A stretch of 64,000 nt of DNA, taken from assembly GCF_024448335.1 (NCBI RefSeq), contig NZ_JAMOHM010000017.1:30188-94187 (forward strand), given 5' to 3'. The notes under the pieces were generated by a model, which saw only the letters and a list, made by a program, of their open reading frames with translations, did no database searches and had not been told where the DNA came from. This DNA comes from Stutzerimonas frequens (GTDB lineage Bacteria; Pseudomonadota; Gammaproteobacteria; Pseudomonadales; Pseudomonadaceae). The stretch's first letter is position 1, and each line of letters begins with the position of its first letter. This document shows positions 56,395 to 64,000 of this stretch, piece after piece. Both the position numbers and the translations under genes were made by a program.

Positions 56395-56844
56395 ATGGCC
56401 GCCAAAGTCGAACCCTTCTGGAAGCGCAAGACCCTGGCCGAGCTCGATTCGGCCGAGTGGGAGTCGCTATGCGACGGTTGCGGCCTATGCTGTCTGCAGA
56501 AGCTTGAGGACGAGGAAGATGGCGCCGTGTACTACACGCGCATCGCCTGCCGATTGCTCGATCTGAAGACCTGCCAGTGCAGCGACTACCCCAATCGGCG
56601 CGCCAGCGTACCGGACTGCATTCAGCTCAATGCCCAGGACGCCGCACAGTTCAAGTGGCTTCCGCCCACCTGCGCCTACCGCCTGGTGGCCGAGCGCAAG
56701 GATCTGCCGCTCTGGCACCACCTGGTCTGCGGCGACCGCGAGGCGGTGCATGTAGAGCGCATTTCCCAGGCCGGCAGGATGCTCGCCGAAGGCAGCGTTG
56801 CCGAGGAGCACTGGGAAGACCATCTGATTTTTCGTGCTGGTTGA
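56395..56844 (+). CDS. YcgN family cysteine-cluster protein
   Basis: A 149-residue cytoplasmic protein of the UPF0260/YcgN family. It opens [33 protein letters not shown] with the family CxxCxxCC cluster and has further Cys in [18 protein letters not shown]. Such a Cys array probably binds zinc or an Fe-S cluster. Function unknown. The ATG at 56395 is favoured over an in-frame GTG at 56386. In the rnd-ycgL neighbourhood, ycgN is a regular companion. Confidence 0.92.
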   Translation: MAAKVEPFWKRKTLAELDSAEWESLCDGCGLCCLQKLEDEEDGAVYYTRIACRLLDLKTCQCSDYPNRRASVPDCIQLNAQDAAQFKWLPPTCAYRLVAERKDLPLWHHLVCGDREAVHVERISQAGRMLAEGSVAEEHWEDHLIFRAG

Positions 56845-56916
56845 ATCTAAGCGCCGATTGCATCGTCTCAAGATCAGCACACCCCTCGCGTTATCCGATC
56901 CGTGGAGTTCTCTTCG

Positions 56917-58137
56917 ATGCTTGCTCGACTGCTGTCGCTGTTCGCTCTCGTTCTTTTCCTCGCTGGTCCGGTACAGGCGGCCAAGCGGGTCGATCTGGAC
57001 TACCACGTGCGCTTCCTCCCGGAGGAGGACCAGGCAGTGGTGCAACTGATTCTGGAGAAGGGGGAGGCGGTCCGCAGCCTGCGCTTCAACCTGGGCGACG
57101 AGGGTTACTACAGCGACTTCGAGGCGGACGGTGAATGGCAGCAGGAGACGCCGGCACAGGGCACCTGGCGACCCGCTGCGGGCAAGGCGAAACTAAGCTA
57201 TCGCGTACGCATCAGCCATCCCCGTGACAACGGTCGCTTCGATGCGCGTATGACTCCGGACTGGGCGCTGTTCCGTGGTGATGATCTGGTGCCGCCGGCG
57301 CGGCTGGATCAGGTCGATGGCGTGAGCCTGGTTTCGCGCATCACCTTCGAGCTGCCGGAAGGCTGGAAGAGCATCGAAACCGGTTGGCCGCGCGTCGGCA
57401 AGAATCGCTTTCGCGTGGACAACCGCGAGCGCCTGTTCGATCGCCCGACCGGCTGGATGCTGGCCGGCAAGCTCGGCACCCGCCGCGCCAAGCTGGGTGA
57501 AACCGAAGTCACCGTGGCTGCGCCGGTCGGCGAGGGCGTGCGGCGAATGGACATCCTGACCATGCTCACCTTCGTCTGGCCGCAGGTGCAGAACGTCTTT
57601 CCCCGCGACCCGGCGAAATTGCTGATCGTTGGCGCTGGCGATCCGATGTGGCGTGGCGGGCTGTCCGGGCCGAACTCCCTGTACATGCACGCCGATCGCC
57701 CGATGGTCAGCGAGAACGGCACCAGCTCGCTGGTGCATGAGCTGGTGCATGTGTTCAGTCGCATCACGGATGCCAATCGTAGCGACTGGATCAGCGAGGG
57801 GCTGGCGGAGTACTACGCCATCGAGCTGGTCCGCCGCTCTGGCGGCATGAGCGAGGATCGATACCAGGCGGTTCGCGAGCATCTGATCAAATGGAGCCGC
57901 AAGGTCGATAGCCTGCGCACCGAACATTCCACCGGCCCGATTACCGCTCGCGCCGTGCTGCTGTTGCAGGATCTGGACAAGGAAATTCGTCAGCGCAGTA
58001 AGGGCCGCCATTCGCTCGACGATGTCGCCCGCGGCCTGATGCGCATGGACACCGTCAGCACTGATGATTTTATCGAGATGACCGAGACTCTGCTCGGCGG
58101 GGGCTCAACGGTGCTCGATACTCGTCTGCTGCGCTGA
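56917..58137 (+). CDS. Secreted M61-like zinc metallopeptidase, putative
   Basis: A 406-residue exported protein with a signal peptide (MLARLLSLFALVLFLAGPVQA). A zinc site appears as LVHELVHVFSR (HExxH) near residue 280 and WISEGLAEYYAIEL with the third ligand Glu about 20 residues later. The N-terminal half is beta-rich, as in M61/M1-like aminopeptidases. The family is a hypothesis; no name is assigned. ATG 56917 is preferred, with GGAG nine bases upstream; GTG at 56902 is possible. Confidence 0.75.
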   Translation: MLARLLSLFALVLFLAGPVQAAKRVDLDYHVRFLPEEDQAVVQLILEKGEAVRSLRFNLGDEGYYSDFEADGEWQQETPAQGTWRPAAGKAKLSYRVRISHPRDNGRFDARMTPDWALFRGDDLVPPARLDQVDGVSLVSRITFELPEGWKSIETGWPRVGKNRFRVDNRERLFDRPTGWMLAGKLGTRRAKLGETEVTVAAPVGEGVRRMDILTMLTFVWPQVQNVFPRDPAKLLIVGAGDPMWRGGLSGPNSLYMHADRPMVSENGTSSLVHELVHVFSRITDANRSDWISEGLAEYYAIELVRRSGGMSEDRYQAVREHLIKWSRKVDSLRTEHSTGPITARAVLLLQDLDKEIRQRSKGRHSLDDVARGLMRMDTVSTDDFIEMTETLLGGGSTVLDTRLLR

Positions 58138-58188
58138 ACACCATCATCCCAGCGCCGTACGCATGCGGCGGCCTGTCGAGGAGAGCGT

Positions 58189-59205
58189 ATGACCATCATC
58201 GACCTTCGCAGCGACACCGTGACCCAGCCTTCGAGCAGGATGCTTGAGGTGATGCGATGCGCCGAAACCGGGGATGACGTTTACGGCGAGGATCCAACGG
58301 TGAGCCGCCTTGAGAGCCGCCTCGCCGCGGAGCTGGGTTTCGCCGCGGGGCTCTTCGTCCCGTCCGGCACCATGAGCAATCTGCTGGCATTGATGGCTCA
58401 TTGCGAACGGGGTGATGAATACATCGTCGGGCAGCAGGCCCATACCTACAAATACGAGGGCGGCGGAGCGGCGGTGCTTGGCTCGATCCAGCCGCAGCCG
58501 ATCGAGATGGACGCCGACGGCACGCTCGATCTTGCCCGCGTCGAAGCGGCGATCAAGCCGGACAATTTCCACTTCGCCCGCAGCCGCCTACTGGCGCTGG
58601 AAAACACCATGCAGGGCAAGGTGTTGCCGCTGGACTACCTCGCCGCGGCCCGTGACTTCACGCACCAGTGCGGTCTGGCGCTGCATCTGGACGGTGCCCG
58701 GCTGTACAACGCGGCGGTGAAGCTCGGCTGCGATGCGCACGAGATCACCCGGCATTTCGATACGGTGTCGGTTTGCCTGTCCAAGGGCCTCGGTGCGCCG
58801 GTGGGGTCGGTGCTTTGCGGTGGCGAGGCGTTCATCGGCAAGGCTCGGCGCCTGCGCAAGATGGTTGGTGGCGGCATGCGCCAGTCCGGCATCCTGGCGG
58901 CTGCCGGGCTCTACGCGCTGGAGCACAACGTCGCGCGGCTGACCGAGGATCATCGTCGCGCGGCGTGGCTTGGGGGTGAGTTGGCCGCGCTCGGGTTCGA
59001 GATCGAGCCGGTGCAAACCAACATGGTTTATGTCGACGTGGGAGAGAAAGCAACCGCGCTGGCTGCCTTCTGCGCGCAGCGCGGCATTCGCCTGACCCCT
59101 GCGGCGCGGCTGCGGCTGGTCACCCATATGGACCTGCAGGACGAGCATCTTCCGGTAGTGGTCAATGCATTCGCCGAATTTGCCGAAAACATGGGTCGTT
59201 GCTGA
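58189..59205 (+). CDS. ltaE: Low-specificity L-threonine aldolase
   Basis: A 338-residue PLP-dependent enzyme that cleaves L-threonine and L-allo-threonine to glycine and acetaldehyde. It opens IDLRSDTVTQPSSRMLEVM and has GDDVYGEDPTV, HLDGARLYNAAV and the PLP lysine in CLSKGLGAPVGSVLCG near residue 206. The length matches the family. Preceded by a good GAGGAGA site. Confidence 0.93.
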   Translation: MTIIDLRSDTVTQPSSRMLEVMRCAETGDDVYGEDPTVSRLESRLAAELGFAAGLFVPSGTMSNLLALMAHCERGDEYIVGQQAHTYKYEGGGAAVLGSIQPQPIEMDADGTLDLARVEAAIKPDNFHFARSRLLALENTMQGKVLPLDYLAAARDFTHQCGLALHLDGARLYNAAVKLGCDAHEITRHFDTVSVCLSKGLGAPVGSVLCGGEAFIGKARRLRKMVGGGMRQSGILAAAGLYALEHNVARLTEDHRRAAWLGGELAALGFEIEPVQTNMVYVDVGEKATALAAFCAQRGIRLTPAARLRLVTHMDLQDEHLPVVVNAFAEFAENMGRC

Positions 59206-59375
59206 CGTCGAATTGCTTGATTCAATCGCCTTTATCCCCTATACCCGGCGCGCAGGCCCGATATAATGCGGCCCTTTGCCGGCTATCCGTTGGGTAGTTG
59301 CGAACCGGCTTTCGGTGGTCCCGCCTCGCCGTGTCGTTTTGCAGCCGTTCGGCCGCAGTCCTCTGGAAGAAATCT

Positions 59376-62000
<2,625 letters not shown>

Positions 62001-62003
62001 TCC

Positions 62004-62040
62004 AGATGCCGGAAGCGGCTTCGGCATCTGCAGGTTGTTT
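62004..62040 (+). terminator. Terminator-like hairpin after alaS
   Basis: CAGATGCCG and CGGCATCTG form a nine-base stem, followed by CAGGTTGTTTGTTT. It stands four bases after the alaS stop and 49 bases before lysC. Confidence 0.65.
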
Positions 62041-62079
62041 GTTTAATGAACGCCCTTTGCGGGCTCTAGGCGGCTAACA

Positions 62080-63321
62080 ATGGCTTTGATCGTACAGAAG
62101 TTTGGGGGCACCTCGGTCGGCACCGTCGAGCGAATCGAGCAGGTAGCCGAGAAGGTCAAGAAATTCCGCGATGGTGGCGACGATATCGTCGTGGTCGTCT
62201 CGGCAATGAGTGGCGAAACCAACCGTCTGATCGACCTGGCCAAGCAGATCAGCGACCAGCCGGTTCCGCGCGAATTGGATGTGATGGTCTCCACCGGCGA
62301 GCAGGTGACCATAGCCCTGCTGGCCATGGCGCTGATCAAGCGCGGGGTTCCGGCGGTGTCCTACACTGGCAATCAGGTCCGCATCCTCACCGACAGCGCC
62401 CATACCAAGGCGCGCATCCTGCAGATTGATGCCCAGCGTATCCAGCGCGACATCAAGGCGGGGAGGGTGGTCGTGGTCGCCGGCTTCCAGGGGGTGGACG
62501 AGAAGGGCAATATCACCACTCTGGGTCGCGGCGGTTCCGATACCACTGGCGTGGCGTTGGCTGCTGCGCTGAAGGCCGACGAATGCCAGATCTACACCGA
62601 TGTGGATGGCGTTTACACCACCGACCCGCGGGTCGTCGCCAAGGCTCAGCGTCTGGACAAGATCACCTTCGAGGAGATGCTGGAAATGGCCAGCCTCGGC
62701 TCCAAGGTGCTGCAGATTCGTGCGGTGGAGTTCGCCGGCAAGTACAGTGTCCCGCTACGTGTGCTGCACAGTTTTCAGGAGGGTCCGGGTACCCTCATTA
62801 CCCTTGATGAAGAGGAATCCATGGAACAGCCCATCATTTCCGGCATCGCCTTCAATCGCGACGAGGCCAAGCTGACGATCCGTGGGGTGCCGGACACGCC
62901 CGGTGTAGCGTTCAAGATTCTTGGGCCGATCAGCGCCGCGAATGTGGAAGTGGACATGATCGTGCAGAACGTCGCGCACGATAACACCACCGATTTCACC
63001 TTTACCGTGCATCGTAACGATTACAACAATGCCCTGCAGGTCCTGCAGAGCATTGCAAACGAAATGGGCGCCCGGGAGGTGATCGGCGATACCGACATCG
63101 CCAAGGTTTCCATCGTAGGCGTCGGTATGCGTTCACATGCTGGCGTCGCCAGCCGGATGTTCGAGGCGCTGGCTAAGGAGAACATCAACATCCAGATGAT
63201 CTCTACATCGGAGATCAAAGTTTCGGTGGTGATCGAAGAAAAATATCTTGAACTTGCTGTAAGAGCGTTGCATACCGCCTTCGAACTGGATGCGCCGGCG
63301 GCGGGCAATACTGCGGAATGA
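62080..63321 (+). CDS. lysC: Aspartate kinase (alpha subunit; full length)
   Basis: A 413-residue aspartokinase, first enzyme of the lysine, threonine and methionine pathways. The kinase signature [15 protein letters not shown] opens the protein; [18 protein letters not shown] and the second half with two ACT domains ([21 protein letters not shown] and [19 protein letters not shown]) follow. An internal start for a beta subunit is seen at 62821. Single gene between alaS and csrA, a typical order in pseudomonads. Confidence 0.96.
   Translation: MALIVQKFGGTSVGTVERIEQVAEKVKKFRDGGDDIVVVVSAMSGETNRLIDLAKQISDQPVPRELDVMVSTGEQVTIALLAMALIKRGVPAVSYTGNQVRILTDSAHTKARILQIDAQRIQRDIKAGRVVVVAGFQGVDEKGNITTLGRGGSDTTGVALAAALKADECQIYTDVDGVYTTDPRVVAKAQRLDKITFEEMLEMASLGSKVLQIRAVEFAGKYSVPLRVLHSFQEGPGTLITLDEEESMEQPIISGIAFNRDEAKLTIRGVPDTPGVAFKILGPISAANVEVDMIVQNVAHDNTTDFTFTVHRNDYNNALQVLQSIANEMGAREVIGDTDIAKVSIVGVGMRSHAGVASRMFEALAKENINIQMISTSEIKVSVVIEEKYLELAVRALHTAFELDAPAAGNTAE
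62821..63321 (+). CDS. Aspartate kinase beta subunit (possible internal translation start)
   Basis: Within lysC an in-frame ATG at 62821 is preceded by GAAGAGGAATCC, a plausible ribosome-binding site, and would make a 166-residue product beginning [17 protein letters not shown], essentially the two ACT domains. In Corynebacterium and Bacillus, aspartokinase II is an alpha2-beta2 enzyme whose beta chain starts at the corresponding place (M-E-x-x-v-l-x-G-v-a). Use of this start here is inferred. Confidence 0.5.
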   Translation: MEQPIISGIAFNRDEAKLTIRGVPDTPGVAFKILGPISAANVEVDMIVQNVAHDNTTDFTFTVHRNDYNNALQVLQSIANEMGAREVIGDTDIAKVSIVGVGMRSHAGVASRMFEALAKENINIQMISTSEIKVSVVIEEKYLELAVRALHTAFELDAPAAGNTAE

Positions 63322-63325
63322 ATCG

Positions 63326-63353
63326 CAGAAGGCGCGCTGGCCCGCGCCTTCTG
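63326..63353 (+). terminator. Hairpin after lysC
   Basis: CAGAAGGCGCG and CGCGCCTTCTG form an 11-base perfect stem around CTGGCC, five bases after the lysC stop. There is no T-run, so termination may be incomplete or depend on Rho. Confidence 0.6.
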
Positions 63354-63501
63354 TCGTATTGGGCCGTGCAAAAAGGAACTTTAGCCTCCCGGGCGCGGGT
63401 CAATAGCTGGTGAAAGGCTCTAGCTTCAATGTTTTGCGGACATTGTCCGTTTTTATCTTTGCAGACTGTTTACTGATTTGAATCCGTTTAAGGAGAAAGG
63501 A

Positions 63502-63687
63502 ATGCTGATTCTGACTCGCCGGGTTGGAGAAACCCTGATGGTGGGTGACGATGTGACTGTCACTGTGTTGGGTGTGAAAGGAAACCAGGTACGTATCGGC
63601 GTGAATGCCCCCAAGGAGGTGGCGGTGCATCGAGAGGAGATCTACCAGCGGATCCAAAAAGAGAAGGATCAGGAACCAAGCCACTAA
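63502..63687 (+). CDS. csrA: Carbon storage regulator CsrA/RsmA
   Basis: A 61-residue post-transcriptional regulator binding GGA motifs in mRNA leaders. The opening [20 protein letters not shown] and [24 protein letters not shown] match RsmA of pseudomonads almost completely. The ribosome-binding site AAGGAG is strong. Placement between lysC and tRNA-Ser matches the usual alaS-lysC-rsmA order. Confidence 0.96.
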   Translation: MLILTRRVGETLMVGDDVTVTVLGVKGNQVRIGVNAPKEVAVHREEIYQRIQKEKDQEPSH

Positions 63688-63706
63688 TTTTTCTGTAATT
63701 TTTGGC

Positions 63707-63735
63707 TTTGCAAACGGGGTAAAGATGGGTATTAT
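63707..63735 (+). promoter_or_regulatory. Promoter for tRNA-Ser
   Basis: TTTGCA (63707-63712) and TATTAT (63730-63735) are 17 bases apart and end 14 bases before the tRNA, in keeping with stable-RNA promoters. It starts just after csrA. Confidence 0.55.
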
Positions 63736-63749
63736 GCGCCCCGTGTTGC

Positions 63750-63840
63750 GGAGAGGTGGCCGAGTGGCCGAAGGCGCTCCCCTGCTAAGGGAGTACACCT
63801 CAAAAGGGTGTCGGGGGTTCGAATCCCCCCTTCTCCGCCA
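63750..63840 (+). tRNA. tRNA-Ser(GCT)
   Basis: A 91-base tRNA with the long variable arm of serine tRNAs. It begins GGAGAGGTGGCCGAGTGG and ends CTTCTCCGCCA, encoding CCA. The acceptor stem GGAGAGG / CTTCTCC pairs. The anticodon arm CTCCC-CTGCTAA-GGGAG gives GCT, reading AGC and AGT. T-loop GGTTCGAATCC is intact. Confidence 0.97.
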
Positions 63841-63908
63841 TTTTGCGTTCTAGGGTTTGATGATCGCGGCAGGTCACTTTCGAAGCTGAAAGTAGAGCAC
63901 CAAATTGC

Positions 63909-63936
63909 TTGACCATCAGTCTTCACTCCCTATAAT
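63909..63936 (+). promoter_or_regulatory. Strong promoter for tRNA-Arg
   Basis: TTGACC (63909-63914) and a perfect TATAAT (63931-63936) are separated by 16 bases and end 13 bases before the tRNA. GCGCACGC after the -10 resembles a GC-rich discriminator of stable RNA promoters. Confidence 0.75.
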
Positions 63937-63949
63937 GCGCACGCTCAGC

Positions 63950-64000
63950 GCACTCATAGCTCAGCTGGATAGAGTACTCGGCTACGAACCGAGCGGTCGG
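63950..64000 (+). tRNA. tRNA-Arg(ACG), 5' part, cut by window edge
   Basis: The sequence GCACTCATAGCTCAGCTGG begins a tRNA; the D-arm GCTCAGCTGGATAGAGT and the anticodon arm CTCGG-CTACGAA-CCGAG give ACG. The T-arm and 3' end fall outside the window. It is nearly identical to E. coli arginine tRNA of the argV type in this portion. Confidence 0.93.

Overview
This is a gene-dense, GC-rich chromosomal segment. Gene content and protein style point to a Pseudomonas of the P. stutzeri (Stutzerimonas) type: PcaR-controlled beta-ketoadipate genes, napEDABC, a cytochrome bd operon with cydP and cydX, the pseudomonad btuB-cobO-cobB-bluB-cobD-cobC-cobQ-cobU-cobT-cobS order, and alaS-lysC-csrA followed by tRNA genes. 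The species is an inference from content. No rRNA operon, prophage, insertion sequence or CRISPR array was seen.

Layout. Positions 1-2900 hold the tail of a TonB-dependent receptor, the proline transporter putP and a DUF1206 membrane protein. Positions 2990-7950 hold pcaR, pcaI-pcaJ-pcaF and pcaD, which convert 3-oxoadipate enol-lactone to succinyl-CoA and acetyl-CoA, with two PcaR-like operator regions. Positions 8050-13750 hold tRNA-Gly(CCC), rsuA, a CWC-type protein, metG, the Fe-S carrier mrp/apbC, a cold-shock protein and dcd. Positions 13766-17870 (minus strand) hold napEDABC, the periplasmic nitrate reductase system; napE lies in a short reading frame that is easy to miss. Positions 18063-22160 hold an MFS exporter, a SprT-like protein, two Yip1-type paralogues and a DnaJ-related protein.

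Positions 22164-25435 hold ttcA, a class I DAHP synthase preceded by two aromatic-rich mini-ORFs with an intrinsic terminator between them (a probable attenuator), and a 3-methyladenine glycosylase. Positions 25494-30813 hold two poorly characterised genes, cydP-cydA-cydB-cydX-ybgE and a group II truncated haemoglobin with a Cys-rich tail. Positions 30997-34501 hold two NlpC/P60 lipoproteins, nhaD and a metallophosphoesterase.

Positions 34660-47137 form a cobalamin locus: a B12 riboswitch, the receptor btuB, a probable BtuM-type inner-membrane protein, then cobO, cobB, bluB, a BtuF-like protein without a signal peptide, cobD, cobC, cobQ, cobU, cobT, an alpha-ribazole phosphatase and cobS. Most of these genes overlap by four bases or less. 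The set covers corrinoid uptake, late corrin amidation, adenosylation and lower-ligand assembly; it lacks early corrin-ring genes.

The remainder (47134-64000) is mainly housekeeping: a LysR regulator, RidA, modABC, a periplasmic glutathione-peroxidase-like protein, a FadL porin, a rhodanese, rnd-ycgL, a Met/Gly-rich periplasmic protein, YcgN, an M61-like secreted protein, L-threonine aldolase, alaS, lysC, csrA, tRNA-Ser(GCT) and the start of tRNA-Arg(ACG). A recurring family of short covarying hairpins (REP-like) is scattered between genes. The best candidates for new biology are the tandem aromatic leader peptides before DAHP synthase and the unusual transport genes embedded in the cobalamin locus.
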